From: Zonotrichia leucophrys gambelii | Lineage: Eukaryota > Chordata > Aves > Passeriformes > Passerellidae | Assembly (NCBI RefSeq): GCF_028769735.1 | Contig: NC_088179.1 | Location: 4,523,501-4,587,500 of the forward strand | Reading direction: 5' to 3' | DNA: 64,000 nt | The notes under the pieces: generated by a model | Told to the model about the DNA's origin: nothing | Databases searched by the model: none | What the model saw: only the letters and a program-made list of their open reading frames with translations | Shown here: in pieces, positions 1-15,300 of the stretch | Layout of the letters: each line of letters starts with the position of its first letter | Position numbering within the stretch: the first letter of the stretch is position 1 | Made by a program: the position numbers and the translations under genes

Positions 1-365
1 GATTTTAGGTGGGACAGCACAGCAGGGTGAGGGACTGGGGACAAACACAAGGTTCCAGGCTGTGGAGATAAATTTTTATCACAAAACTCTTCCAAAGCAG
101 CAGTGACTGAGCCCAGGCAGTGCCCAGAGCAGCTGTGTTACACCAGAGTGCACTTTACTCCTGGGCAGGACCTCAGTCAGGGAAGCCAGAGGGCTCTGCA
201 GGCTGGGGCACTGCTGTGCTGCTCTTGGATCACTCACACATCTGCTGGCAAGGAGGCAGGAAATCAGAAGGGATTTTTAAAAGAAGGGATGAAACCAGGC
301 TTGGCAGCCTATGAACAGTTTCAGGCAAAAAAGGCCCAACAAAAGCAATAAAAAGGGGCACTTAC

Positions 366-3300
366 CATTCACGTCCAGGCCCCGGAAGGTGCTTTCAGGC
401 TTGTCAGGTGACTCCTCCAGTGCCCCTGCATCGATGCAGGGCAGGACTCTGTGGTTTGATGTTGTCCCAGGCTCAGTCCTTGCAGAGGGCTCAGGCTGAG
501 GCCTCCGGCTCTCCTCCTTTTTACACCCCAAGTCCTTGTGTGGAGACTTCCTCAGCTTGGCTGGAATCTCTGTCTCCTCCTCCTCCTCAGAGCCACAAAC
601 AGAAATAAACTCTTCGCTTCCAGAAAAAAGCTCTGACTCCGACTCCTCATCCGACCTGCTCTCCTGCTTGGCCTGGGAGGAATCAAAATGGGTCTCCTGC
701 AGGGAGGCTCTGATGGCAGCTTCCAGCTGGCTGTCCTCACTGGCATCGATGAGACTCTCCTGTGGGATGCACACAACATGTCACCATCATATTTTCTGAA
801 AATATGACAGTGACATTTCTCTTTGCCCAGGATTCTTCTCCTGGGAAGCTGAGAAGCCTCAGAGAGAAATTAAAACAACAATTATCTGATTGCTTCTCCT
901 GTGTTTGCTGCTTTGGAATGTGGTCTGGAGATTGTTTACCAACTGGTCCTTGTTTGATTGGTTTCATGTGAATTGTTTTAACTTAATGACCAATCACCAT
1001 CAGCTGTGTTGGACTCTGGAGAAGAGTCACGAGTTTTCATTATCATTCTTGTTAAGCCTTGCGTCTGTATAATTTCTCTATTCTTTAGTACAGTTTTAGT
1101 ATAGTGTAATGTAATATAATGTAATGTAATATAATGTAATGTAACATAATGTAATGTAATATAATGTAAGGTAATATAATGTAATGTAATATAATATAAT
1201 ATAATATAATTTTAATATATGAATACTATAATTAGAATATATTAATAAGATATTACTAATATATTAATAATATGATAATATAACATAATATAATAATATC
1301 ACATATCATATCACATATCATATATCATATCTAATAAATTAGACTTCTAAGAACATGGAATTAGATTCTCAATTCCTCCTTTGTCCCAGGGACCCTGCAA
1401 ATTCAACAACAACACACACTGCCTGCAAATATGCACTGAAAACCAAAAGGACATCAGTCCTCCAGAAGGGAAGGCACTTAGCCTGTCAGGAATGCACAGC
1501 ATGCTGTAATTACTCAGTGGCTTCTCCTTGGAGTTCTGCATGGAGTAATCAATATTCCTTTCACACTCTGACTGCTAAATCCAAACTAAGTGCCAAAAGC
1601 ACAAGCAGTGACCCCGGGAGAAGGCATTCCCTGGCACGCTGAGTTTCTGCACAAACTCCTTGAGTGTGTCTGGGAAATCAGGAGAGGTGGACAAGGCCAG
1701 GTCAGAGTGCTGCTCCAGGGAGCCCCACACTTACAGAGCGGGAGCATTTCTGGGGAGGGCTGCTGGAGTGGCCGTCCAGCTGGCCGTGCTCGCTCAGGAA
1801 CCCGGTCACTTGGTCCAGGAAAGAAGTCACATCCAACTGGTGCCACTCCACGAGCTTCTGGCCTGGGGAACAAAAGGTGCCATCAAACAAAATGTCAGCA
1901 AAACGCTGCAGTTTAGTGGTCAAATGTGAAGAATGTGTATTTTATGATTGGCTTTTTGCAAATATTAAAATGAATATTAGATGTGTTATGTTAGAAAGTT
2001 ATGCTGTGTTAATTTTCTTAAGTAGTGTGTTAAATATAGTTTTGGGTTATAACATATTAAAATAGAAACTATGCTATGTAAGATACTTTTTTGAAAAGAG
2101 AGGAATGAGGTATTCCCACTGAGATAGCAGCCACAGGACACCTGAATCTTTCAAAGAAAGAGAATTTATTGCCCCATTATCAGAAGACACAAGCTTCTTC
2201 CTGCCTTGCTCAGCCCTGAAGACGCTGTCAAGATTCAGAGGAAGAAGCTGACACTGACCAGACAGAATCCTGTGTTTGAATGGAATTTCTGCATCATGTA
2301 TGAGCTGTATGAATATGCAACAGGTTATTGTTTTTAAGGATTAATCCTCTGTTCACGTGGGTCCCTTTTTGGGCTTATTTTGCCCAGAAAAGGTACCTTG
2401 ACTGCCTGTAACTCTTTGTTTCTATTGTCTTGTATTGCCCTAATCCAAATTGTCCAAATTTTTATTACTCTAAGTATATTCCTATTTTTATAACCATTTT
2501 ATTACTATTAAACTTTTAAAAATTTAAAAACAAGTGATTGGCGTTTTTCACATCAAACACACCAACTCACTGCTGCAAGAGTCCTTATTTGAGGAACTGC
2601 AGCTTCCCACAGGCTACCACCTGCTAATTATGGAGCTTCCTCCTTCCACCCCCTCAAAAGGGACAGACATGGATACAGACACAGTTTATTTCCATTCTTT
2701 TCTTTTAACCTATGGAAACATGAGCACAGAATGGTGAATTTTGGCTTGAAACCAAAGCACTGAATTTATGAAGAAGCATTTCTCCACTCTTGCCAAATTG
2801 ATTCCAACCCTTGGCAAACAGCATTTGTTCCCAGAAGGGAAAGTGCTAAGAAGAGTATTCTAACTTCAGTTGCAGTATTAAAAAATAGATGTATTTTTCA
2901 TCTTGGTTTAAGTCAGCTACACAGAGGTCTCATCTCTATCATTTCAGTCCTTAGAAACAAAAGACCAGACCAACATTATATAATCAGGCAGCTGCATTAT
3001 ATGATGATAAAAGAAGCTGCTGGATACAGAAGAAAAAGCAAAACCTTTGAAAGAACTGTAGGGAGAGGGAGAAGTTTGATTGTTCAGGTAAAAACCAAGC
3101 AAAACGAAACAAAAACTCGAAGCCAAGATGGTATTTCAAAATTAAGAAGCAATTTAAAGTCATTGCTGAGCCTCACAAAGCTCTGCGGGAGGAGCAGAAA
3201 GCAGATTCATGCAGCAATTACAAATATTGTAGTTATTCATCACATGACTTCAAGAAGCTTTTGAAAGACTTCAAAAGAAGAATTCAGAGTTTTTCCACCA

Positions 3301-6300
3301 GATGGAACTATTTTCACTTTCTAAGCAAAATACTCGCCAAGCTTCAAATAGACAAAATTTCTGCAAGTTTTGGGTGTTTAATTCCCTTAGTTCCTCTGGG
3401 AACATGCTGAGTCAGTCCTTGAGATTCTTCAGCCAAGTGTAACACAAACTGCAGTGGAAGGTATTCCAGCTTACAACTGTCAGTGGATAACTCCATTTCC
3501 AGTGGATAACTCATGGGATAACTCCAGGCAAAGCAGCTGCCACTTGTCTTACCTGTTCTGGGATCCAGGATGGAGACATAAGGGAAGTCTGCTAATTTAT
3601 AAAACTGTATGTACCGTTGTCCTTCCTCACTGTCGTGGTACACCTACAAAATTGGGCACATTAGTGGCTGAAAAGGGAACAAAACAAACTCTACCTTGAA
3701 AATGCACAGAGTTTTTGTCTCTTCTGCAGTACAAACTGCAAATGGTACACACAGCTGTAACTCTGAAAAGCTGGAATTAAGCCTCTAGAAACTACATGGT
3801 AATATCTTGTTTGCAGAAGTGAAAGGCAGTTTATGCCTTCAAATGCATATCCATGAATTCCACCTCCATCCTTAAACTACATACACTCCACGAAGCACAC
3901 TTTTTCTGCAGGTTCACCAGGACAATTCCATCTTTTCCAGATAATTCAATTTTTTTTCCCACTGCCCCATCTACCAAGGCACCAAGTTAAGCCACACATC
4001 CATCCCCCAGGCAATTTCTCACCTGCCAAAAAATGAAGTGGTCCCTGATGATGTTCTTCACAGCCTCGTTGCTCCACACATCACGGTTGAGGCACTGGCA
4101 GGCAAAATCTTGCACGTTCTGAATGTTTATCATGAGCCACTTGTTCTGCATCTGACCACACTCCTTGGCCTGGAAGCAGAAGGAGAAGCTTGGTTAGATC
4201 AGGCTGAAGGAGCAGACAGCACCGATGCCAGCAATGATCAGAGATGGCTTCTACCACTGCCAGACCTTCCACCAAACCCCTTCACAGTGAGGAGGATGGA
4301 CAGAGCTAGTGAAAAGGCACCCACAAAACAGAAGGCAGGGCTGAAGGATCTGCTTTAAATGAGCCTGGTTGAATTACAGAATCACATCGATGAACAGAGC
4401 TGCTGCATTTCAACAAGCCAAGCACAGGGAGGGAAAAGCAACTCAGAGGTGGGGACACACATGGCACTGCTGAATAAAGTATTTATTCAGGGAAAAGTGT
4501 AGTCAGTCCCACTGATCTGACAACAAAGACCTGCTCAGTCTAAAGATAAACCCATGGACCATCTAGTTAAGTAGGCTGCATAATTGACAGAGGACTTGCA
4601 TTGATTCAACAGCACCCCTTCTCTGCGTGTTTTCTTTTTCTCTCCAAGTTTTGAGTTACTCTGTGACTGTCCAACTGGCCAATTAGGCATCCTTTTTTGA
4701 TGCTGCTTATCCAGACTGCAAGTGGGGAGGGAGACAGGAAGGCGCAGGAAGAAATCTTACTGGTTTGAGTCACAAAGCTGGCACTGTCTGATTGCTTGGT
4801 TGCAAGTTAATGGTAGGAGTTTGATCAAGAATGTAATTCTGATCGCTGAACTGTCATACCTGTTGAAAAAAAGAGGGCTAGATCAACAGCAGGAATGCTC
4901 TTACCACCTGGAAAGACTGGAGCTGGCATAGGAACTCTCTTTGCTTTAAAAAAAAATAAATTTAGAAGTTATGCTCACCATCCTGCTGGTAATCAAAGGA
5001 ATTCAAAGGATAAAAAAAAAAATCAGGGGAATCAGGATGTTATGGAAGATTTTGCTGTTTGGGCATTACTTTTTTCCCCAAACCAAAGTTTTTTCTTTTG
5101 AAATGAATTTTAGTCTGTGCAGTTTGGAACAGTCTGTCTGTCCATTGTGTCACAGACAGACACGTGAACCCCACGCACTCAGCTTCACCAAGGCAAGAAT
5201 CTCAACCTACAATGTGGCCAAGTGCCCTGCAGAGGCAGCTTTTGTATTACTCATAGGAAAAAAAATGAAGGTAGAAACATGGAATAGTCCTATTCCCACA
5301 AGGGGCCTCACACTAACTACTTACCACTAAATTTACACTGCCAGCATCCAGGTCACCAGGTGAGAAAAGTGGGGAAGGTGACACCTAAGTAACTGGCAAG
5401 GGTCTTAAATATAATTGTCATGCTTTTATTTAAAGGACTTGTTTTGAGCTAGCTGCTTTTTGAGAATTAGTTCTAAGAAACCAGTATGAGATGAGGCCTA
5501 GAGGCACTGCCCAAGTTGAAAGGGAACACAAATCCTTGTGTTATTTAAATCAATTGGATTGCCTTAGTCCTGAGTTCTCAGGTAATCTGTTAAAAGAACA
5601 CTCCCAAAAATACATAATTAGAAAGTTGGAAAGTGCATCTCATTCTTCTACCCTCACTCTCTATATCTTTTAGTATTAATGAAAACCTCTGGCTCTACCT
5701 TTCCTCTGTCCAGCTGAGGGCATTGGAAGGATGCAAGCAGGAAATTCCAAAAAGAAAATCTACAAAACTGAGTTTTCACCTGCAGAACAGTCAGAGCTTT
5801 TGAAACTACTTTTAACTTCTTTCTAAAAGCAAGCTTTGGATTTAACACTTGAAAGGACACAGTTAAACTGCTGCTGTCTCATACACAGAGCTCTTGCACA
5901 GCTCAAGGGGTTCTTCTGAGAGGGTGGAAGGACAGCAGCATGAAAAGAAACATTGTGGATTTGGAGATTATATTTTGGTAAGTGACAAGGCAACAAGGGA
6001 AGGCTCAAGAGCTGGCTTGTATATCCCAAAAGCTGAGATCTGATGGATTTAGATCCTCTGTTTCCAACACCAACTTCCCCTCCTCCTTTGAGGTATAAAG
6101 GACAGTGGCAGAGCCCACAGACAGGGCAGTACAGGACAGCCACTCTTTGAGAGAAGAGCCAGTGGAGCCCAGATGCAAAAACCAAGCCAAACCAGTCCAA
6201 TCTGCCCTAAGTGTGCCTTTACCCTTTCTGCCCAGTCACATAATTCCTCACTACACCAGCAACCTGGTGAGACAAGTCTTGCTTTATGCTCAGTGCTGGA

Positions 6301-9300
6301 TCTCTGGGTAACTCTGGCTCCGGCACTACTAAAAATAACTTTTCCTCTCATTTGACTTCTCTGAACATGTATGGTTTAGAAATGTTGGGGTGGTTCCTGC
6401 TGGCTCAGTTTTGTTGAAATGCAATTCTTTCAAGGCAGCAGAGAGAAGGAGGAAGTGGAGCCAGCACCTTGTGATTCTCTGGACATTTCTGTGACTCAGT
6501 GGGGAAAATAACAGCTGACAGAGAGTCAGAGCAGGACATAATCAAACAAGAAATCTCCTATTTGGTCACACTTCTCCTTCCTACCTGGGGCAGGGCACCC
6601 AGGCACTCCTGAGCCACAGCTGTACCTGCAGCTGTGCTGCCCCAAACCAGGCCAGAACCACCTTATGCACAGGTAATTGCTCCATTTAAATACAGTGACC
6701 AGCTCAGCTTCCAAATGATTGCTGCTTTTGAAGTAGAAACAAAAGCACCCTCAGAGTCTCAGCTGTAAAGCAGGGAGCAGCTAAAAAAGGTTATTGTTAA
6801 ATGGGAAAAAGAAATCATATAGACAGACTTGAAACTCTGCAATGTGACACTGTCACTACACTGAAACCCTGCTGAGTGTTAGGCACAGAACTGCACACAC
6901 CAGAACCATCCTTGCCCACAAGAAGTGCAGGCTAAGTCACTTTGGTGTGTCCCCCTCAAATCCAATCATCTCTCACATCACAGGCAGGTAGAGAGAACAC
7001 CTGCAATTCTTGAAAGTATCTGAGAACAAAACCACAATGTTTTGTATCAGACATCTTTGGTGTGTCATTTATTTATTTCACTGGAATGATTTATTTCTAA
7101 CAGATTCCACACTAATGGGAGAACTCTAGTTTAGTCAGTCACACACTGAACTTTACAGGTACAGTGATCATAAGCTGTTCTCCATGTGGAGCACAATGCT
7201 TTTTCATATACAGCAGGTAAAAAAACCCCCAAAAAAGTCACTAAACACTCAAATTTTTTTCTGCCATGGAGTTAACCCCACCTATTCCTAAAGCTGGTAT
7301 TACTAAGTTAAAATGAAACAGCAACTTTTTGAGCCTTACTGGTAACAAAGTTTCATTGTAACTCAAGAAAAGTGAGGTTTCTTGGGGAAAATGACAGATA
7401 ATTACATGTACTTACTATCAAAAACCAACCTTAAAGTACCCAAAGAGCAGCAATAGCTGATGAGTGACAAAGATACATAAGACCAGATGTCACTCCTGCC
7501 ACCAAAGCCCTAAATCCTAAATGGTTCTCTGATAAATGTGCATGGCACAACCCTGGCAGAGTGTTCCTGCACACCCCTCCAGAGGCTGGAACTCACCACA
7601 CACCAACCTTGGAAAGAAAACCCCACTGAGATCAAAGCTTAACTCCAAGAGCATCACAATGACAGGATTTAGTCTCTGATATTCTGGAATGTGATCATAT
7701 GGTTTATATCCATTTATCTCAGCATACAGAGAAGGGAGAAGCCAAGAGCAGCTTGCTAGAGATGAATTTTGGGAGACTGTGGTCACTGAGGCCTTACACT
7801 GTCCCAGGCTGAAGCAGTAGAGCAGTTTGCAGTCAGAAAAGGTAAAATGCAAAGGGAAATGGTCAACACAGTGAGAAGGTGTGAAGAGTTATATTGCAAG
7901 GAAGTTGAGGAGCATCAGTGTGACATGAAGGGTATCCCATGGGACAAGGAACCGTACAGGAACACAGCAGGGTGAGTGCCAACATCAGAAAGTGTGCAGG
8001 TCTTTAGAGTGCAGGTACTGCACAGAACAGGGCAATGTGAGTATACACAAACCCCTTCCCCAACCTCAGCCCACCCCCTTTTTTAAATCACCTTTCAGGA
8101 CTGAGTAAGAATGCAGAGACTTAAGGACAAACAAATCCATCAATCGTTTATTTCTCTCTCTGACACCACTCCTGACTGTGACAGATGCCACAATCAACAC
8201 TGCTGAAGTCCTCACACATTTCCAGCAAGACCCAAGGAGAGACAAGCAGCCATCTCAAAGTGCACAGCAGAGCTCAGAGGGTGCTGGCTGACTGCTCCTG
8301 CAGCAGCACTGCCTGCTGCCATGTGAATTCCCCTCACTGGTGCCTTTAACCACACATTTGCTGGTGTCACCTGTCACTGTCATATTTTCTGAAAAATCTC
8401 TTTGCCCAGGGAAGCTGTGAAGTCTCAGAGAAAAATGAAAACAATATTATCTCATTTGCTTCTGCTGTGTTTTGCTGCTTTGGAATGTGGTTTGGACATT
8501 GTTTACCAACAGGTGCTTGTTTCAAGTGAATTGTTTTTACTTATTGGCCAATCAGGGACCAAGCTGTGTCAGACTCTGAAGAGAGAGTCATGAGTTTTTC
8601 ATTACTATATTTTAGCCTTCTGTCTGTATCCATTCTCTATTCTTTAATATAGTTTAGTATAGCATTTCTTAATATAAAAAATATCATAAAATAATAAATT
8701 AGCCTTCTAAGAACAAGGAGTCATACACATAATTTTCTCCCTTCAATACCACAGTCACCAACAGCTCTGGACCCCAGGCCCAGCAAGCTCCATCAGCTGG
8801 AAGACCTGAAACACATCTTTTAAGGCTGCTTCTCTGCTCCCACTGCACCAAATTCCTCCCCAAGCTGGACACTGCTGCTCTCTGCCAGCATCCTCTCACA
8901 GCTGGAATTCAGTTAAGGAGGTTGTGGAGGGCACCCTCAGAACACAGGAATTAGTGACAAGGCAACTGATCCCCAGTGATATGGGAAGCATAAAAAGAGA
9001 GATGAGGGTAATGGGATAAGAGCTGGAGACTCCATAAAGGCACACAGTGTTTCACCAAAAGCTCTCCAGCAGTGCTCTAGAACTTGTGCACAGCAGTTAA
9101 GGCACATGTGAAAACAAGGTAAATAATGTTTTTGTTCAGGCAGTTGTGCAGACTTGTGCAGTTGATTCTCCAACATCTGTACTGCACCATTTAATCATTA
9201 CTTTGCATTCTCATGCAGTAAAAATAATGACAATTTCCATCATCAATCTCATCTATTCAAAGGTGACCAGGAGAAAGTTTAGTAGTAACTGGAATTTCTG

Positions 9301-12300
9301 AAAAATATCTGGAAATTACGGACTCAAAAATTAAAAATATATACCAATTACCAATCTGCATGTTCTCTAACCATTAGTTAAGTCATTGATCTACATCATA
9401 ACAATTTAGCAACAGATCCACACATGCCTACACAGTCAGGGAAGGTGACACCTGAGATTGTTTAAAGCTGACAGTGCCCTGTATCTCTGGGATACTTTTC
9501 CCAGCACCACCAGAAGTAAAAGACAACCACTGTGATTTTATAGGAGAACAACAGCTCCACTGAGGATGAAGTTGTGGCTTGATGGCAAAGACACATTCAA
9601 ATACTTCTACTCACTCAGGTATCAGAAGCCACTCAGCCATGTTAACTCCACCTGAGCTTCTCAGCAGGGCTGTGCTGCAAACCACACTGCCCTTTGCAGA
9701 GTCTTCCCTCACCTGTGCAAAGCAGTCTTAATCCAGCTTTTTCTGTGTTCTCTATGGAGACAGTTCAAGGGATGCAATTTTCCCATTCTGACCAGCCTCC
9801 CTTGCTCAATGAAGCCTTTCACCACATGTGATTTGCCACATTGATATTGAAACACAAAACAACGTGGTCTGCATGGTGAGGACTTCGACTTGATGATCCT
9901 GATGGTCCATTCCAGGTGACACCATCACCAGTGAACTCCTCCAACACATCGCCAACACTCCCAAGGACAATCCATCAAACATTTATCACTGCCCAGTCTT
10001 TTGCAACCTCCTGACTGTGCAGCCATAGATCCATGGTGACCCCCAAGGGTGATCCCTCACCGTTTCAAAGCTGCCTTTGTGCATCAGGTCAATGGGAGGC
10101 CTGAAGAGATCAGCCAGCGTTGTCAGCTTCTTGTCCACGGCCCCTCCGTTGCGGAGCTCCTGCTCCTGCCGGACTGCACGGCCCCAGGAGGAAAGGGACA
10201 GAGTTAGACACACACACACTCACCAGGGGCATCCATCACTGCCTAAATGCTCAAACACACAGCTGAAATGCTCAAACACACAGTTGCTGGGGTGGAACTC
10301 TCTCCAGCTCCTAGGAGGTTTGGGGAGAACAGGGCTAGAGCAGCTAGTGAGTGCAAATCCCAGGATATCTCTTCCCAGGGTCAGTCCCACTGAACAAGAT
10401 TGGCTGGTGTGTATGGGAGAATCTCCCTGTCTCAACTTAGTATCTTAATAAACCTGAGGGGTCACATACCAATATTTGAAAACAAAGTAGCCAAAAAAGC
10501 CATGACTTGTCCCAGTGATGCTTTTAAATGGGAAACTGAGCTAGATTGTAGCAATGTAACTTTTAAAAGGAATATTTCTATTGTAGTGTTTCCATTAGTT
10601 GGCTGTGGGGCAATCCCACAACAAAGAAACAGATTTAGTTTAGGTAGACAACTCTCTTTGGATGTTTCTTTTGAAGTAGTATCAATTTTCTTTTAAAGAG
10701 TATCAATTCCATCTGAAATAATACCAAACACATTTCCAACACAGATGGGACCATGGACAATAAAGGTAAATCACAGCAGACACACAATGTATTTTATAGA
10801 ACCAGGTCAGCTGAAATGGGCAATAACTATCCCATGGCCACAACTTTTCCAGTGTGGAAGGAGCTGTCAATGGGCCAAAGCATAAAAACCATGCTTGAGG
10901 AGACACACAGGGAATGAAGCATCCCTGTGGAGCAGCCCTAGGAGCCAGGAGATAATCTGGAATTTCATGGCTTTTCCAGAGACAGCCAGACAGTGATGTC
11001 TACCTGTCAAGGTCTGCCAAAAAACATGATAAAGTTTCACCATAAACCCTCACAGTGTATTTCTCACATGTTGGGCATCTCTAAATGTCTGAAGAGTGGA
11101 ATCACAGGGTGGTTTGGTTTAGAAGACCCTAAAGATCAGCCATGGGCTGGAACATCCTCTGCTAGTCCATGCTGGAAGATGGTGACAAAAAATTTAAGGG
11201 TGTTGATTCTGTACATGGAGCATTTTCACTTCTAAAGCTGCCAGTGATTTCCATACTTGTTGTGTACATTGTTACTGGAAAAGGGGAAATAAAGCAACTA
11301 CCAACACTTATTTTCAGTTTGGCAGCCAACCCCTAACTGTGGAAACATGGTCCATGGACCCCAGTGACAGGATGACGAAACAGCTTCAGGTCACATCAGG
11401 GAAGAGTGAGATTGGATATGAGCGACAATCTCTTCATGGAAAGGGTTGGCCAGCCCTGGCAGGGATTTCACAGACATGTAGAGGTGGCACCTGGGGCAGG
11501 GGTGGCCTTGGCATTGCTGGGAGAACAGCTGGACTCAGTCTCAGAAGACTTTCCCAACTTTCCTGATTCTGTGGTTACACCTCAGGAACGTTCCAGCAAC
11601 ATCAGCACGACAGCCATAACCCAGATGTGAAACACCTGGTGTTGTGCTGTCACAGAATCACATTCTGTGACACTTCCTGAATGAAACAACAGCCATGCTT
11701 TGGTATCTGGAAATTCTGTGCATCAACAGCCAAGGGCAAACAGCAACTAAAGCCACAAGAACATCCTGCTCAAGGGGGAAGCCTCAGGGCTACTCCAATG
11801 TAATTCAAGTGCCAGAATGTCCACTGCCTAGGCAAGAAATATCCAGTGGATTTATTTAATTTCTGTCTGGGTGTTAGGAATCTTCCCCCTTTTCAGTTCC
11901 CTCTAGAGAAGAAAAAGGGGATTTTTGAGAGTTAACAACACCAAAGCAGACAGAATATACTGTGATAATCATGATTCTATACTTCTAATAATGTACCATG
12001 CTACACAATTGGCAATTTAAAAATGTTTCAACAACTGAAAGCTGTCCTAGCCTACAACAGGAATGATTTCTCCATCTTATTTGCAATAAAATAAAATAAA
12101 ATAAAATAAAATAAAATAAAATAAAATAAAATAAAATAAAATAAAATAAAATATCAGGCTTACTGATCTGTAGACACTTACTAGTTTCTGTCTGAAAATC
12201 CCGAAAGCCATCGAATATTGAGCGAGCAGGTCTGCGTCTTTTAGGAGCTTTAAAAAAAGTAAAGAATTATTTGAAAAGTATATTATCAAAATAAATGCCT

Positions 12301-15300
12301 ATTAGTACTTTACATGTTACCTGTGTAGGAGAACAGAATAGGAACCCCAAGCAGGGACCATGTGGGAGTAGAGGTCATTGGGAAGGGTTGGGGATGGATG
12401 GAAGTAGGCAGAAGACAATTTGTAAATTCCATTTCCTAGCACATCCTCCCTCCACAAACCTTAGCCCAGAAACAAAACATGAATCAAATTACAGAGAGGC
12501 TTAAAGCCCCTACTGATGGGCTTGCCAAAACCCTTCAGCACTGAGTGGCAGTGCTGTCACAGCATCATCTTGTCACAATTCCAGCCAAGATTTTACCCAA
12601 GGCCTTCAAGGGAATGAAAAATTTCAAAATATTAAACTCCATGAGAATTTTTTTTTAAATGAAGAAGCACATTTGTTTTTTCTACAGTGCATTTCTACTC
12701 TTTTCTAAACTCTTATCCTGATCCTGTCCCAACTTCTTGGCTGGACTGACCAGCCACACTCTTCCCAGTAGATGCAGCATTGCTGTTTGCAAGGAAACCT
12801 TCAGAACTGATTATCTGCAGAGAGCCCAGGAAGGGATCAGATACAGCATCCTCAAGTCCCACTAAAATCCTAAGGTACAGCACAAGCACTGAACTTGGAA
12901 GGAAAACAGAACTGCCTGTCAAGATTATTGCAGCTACTTATCTCCTTTCCCATCAACTCAAAGACAGAACTTTCAAAGCCCAATTGCTACAAGACATAAT
13001 AAATAATAAACAAATTAAAGTAAGATAAATACAACCTATACCCAGTGGAAACGTGATTATACAGCCAATCATAGAAAAAGAAGGCAAGCCTGAAGAAGGG
13101 ATGTGCAGGGAATAACACCTCTCAACTCCAGGGAGTAAGGTCTCCTTCACTCTGAGTGCTCAGGCACAAGCCAACCTCAGAACAATTTAAAGTCAGCTGG
13201 AACAGGAGCTGAAGGAGCACTGGAGCAAAAGCAGCATGTCCCTGCCAGCAGCACAGGTGAAGAGGCTCTCAGCAATCCAGGAGGATCCTTTGTACTCAAT
13301 GATGGGATCCAGGTACCCAGCAGGGCACAAACACACAGGGTCACCTCTGCAGCTGGAAAAAACCTGAGCTTATACAACCATTCAGTATGAGCCTTCAAAA
13401 CAGAAACTGCCACCTCCCCTGCTGTAAGGCTACAACTGAGACCAATGATCTCTTCAGGTTCAGCTCCTCTGTCAGGCTGCTCTGTGCCAGGAACACAAGT
13501 GGCACTGCTGGATCACAGAGTGCCAGGAGGGAATCACTGACCCAGGTCAGTGACAGTGTCACTGAGATCAGTGTGGAACAGGTAGGTATGAGAGCACCAA
13601 GTGTTAGGATCAGCAGATCTGAATCCTAATAACCCACAGGAGTGAACAGATCTTTGTCAAAAACACTGTTGGGCCAGGAAAAAGTGCAGAGAGCTCCTCT
13701 ATCTTCAGAGAGGCATCAGCAGGGCAACCTCCTCTAGATGCAGATTTCCTGCTGCAGGACTGACCACCACTGCTACTAAACTCCCCACTTCCAACATCCA
13801 GGCAGGATGGGAAGTGCAAGGATTAGATAAAGACAGTGTGTCCTCGTTTTCATGTCACTGCTTCTTATGGTTGAGACCTTCAAAGCCCAGCTTCACTGTT
13901 GCTGACAAGGTGGCATTTCAGCAGCAAGGGGAATGTCATGAAATTACATCAGTGAAGCTCACAGAAGTGCAAAACCACTTCAATGAAAGCAGATACTTTG
14001 TACATCATTCCCTTTTTGCCCAAGTGCAAATTAAGTGAGTATTTCAAATTGTTGTTACTTCATGCATCTCACATCAGTATGTAGAAGTTAAGTTAGTCCA
14101 TTTTAGTGATTCATACTCTGTCTAAGGAATAAACATTTTCTGATGGGACTGGAGACTGAAGCATATTAAAGGAGTCAAAATTGTCCAGCTCCCAAAACAG
14201 ACAGGGGAAAAAAATTGCTAGAAGGACTAAAACTAGAAAAGCTAATATTGCTATCAGTGCAAGTACAGCAGAAAGGGAAGTGGTGTGCACCTGTATTGCC
14301 TGGCATTGTGTGCTCCCTCTGAACCACCCTCAGCTTGTGCATCCTGGCTAAACAGCTCTCTGATGTTGAAAATCAGAATCAAGAAAAATCAGTTCCAGGC
14401 TACACCTGAAGCTTGGCCTCCTTCTCCTTTCTACCACAGGAACTAAATGACAGGAAAGAGCATTTCCCATGGTGTGAGACCACAGCAGTGACAAGCACTT
14501 GCACAGCCTTCTTGGTGAAAAGGGCAAAGCTCTCAATCCATCTGACATGGCAAAGGCCAGCCCAGAAATGCCCTGCTCCACATGAGAAGGACAGAGACAA
14601 GAAAAGCTGTGCACAGCACAGCTTAAAGAGCAAATTAAATTCCTGCATGAGAAATGGAGAAGGGTATGGGCAATCCAGAGTTCAGCCCTTCTTTCTGATC
14701 TGTCATCTCAACAATTTGTCCTCTTCATTTTCACTTGTCAGCCAAGGCTCCATCTTCCATCCCATTTCCACAGCAGTACCCCACAGTTCTGGGCCCCCAG
14801 ATGTATACTTAATTAAGTTAATTGGCTGCCACCTCACAAAGTCTCATGAAGCAAGATTTAGCAAATTAGTACCCCTGGGAATAAAGCATCTCTTGTGTGT
14901 GAGATTTTTAATACCACTGGTGTTATTTCTTCTTATTAAACAAGTTTTGATTTTTTTAGGCACTTAGCTCACCTCAAGGTAAAGAAAACAGAAACAAAAT
15001 AAGAACACAAGCCTACCTCCAAACAAGGGCTCAGGCTCTACTAAGATTTCCTGCTTTTGAGGAATTGGAGCTCGTACTTCATCTCTATCAAAGGAGAAGA
15101 AACAAAAAAGAAAAATCAGAGAGATGATAATATTCCAAGTACTGTACAAACCACATCTCATTAAGCTCCAAGGCTCCTGCAACTCAAACCAGTTAAAGAT
15201 GCTGCTGTACCACTGGAGAGAATGAAGAGGTTTGGGATTAAGTGGGTTCTCAAGGGCGAATTTGTTCCCACTCATGACTGGTACCCTGTGCACTGAGAGC

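Larger units (their letters stand above)
760..1734 (-). other. UBXN7 intron 8, mostly LTR
   Basis: This intron is dominated by a subfamily A solo LTR with an AT-rich array (779-1408). The remaining 300 or so bases next to exon 8 show nothing recognisable. Confidence 0.6.
10174..12181 (-). other. UBXN7 intron 4
   Basis: It contains a CR1 fragment (about 11098-11200) and a TAAAA microsatellite (12085-12151) starting about 30 bases from exon 4. An open frame at 10400-10696 has no recognisable domain. Nothing else stands out. Confidence 0.5.

Noticed and set aside
10400..10696. 98-codon plus-strand frame in UBXN7 intron 4
   Set aside because: The translation looks somewhat protein-like, but I recognise no family, and there is no repeat boundary or splice evidence.
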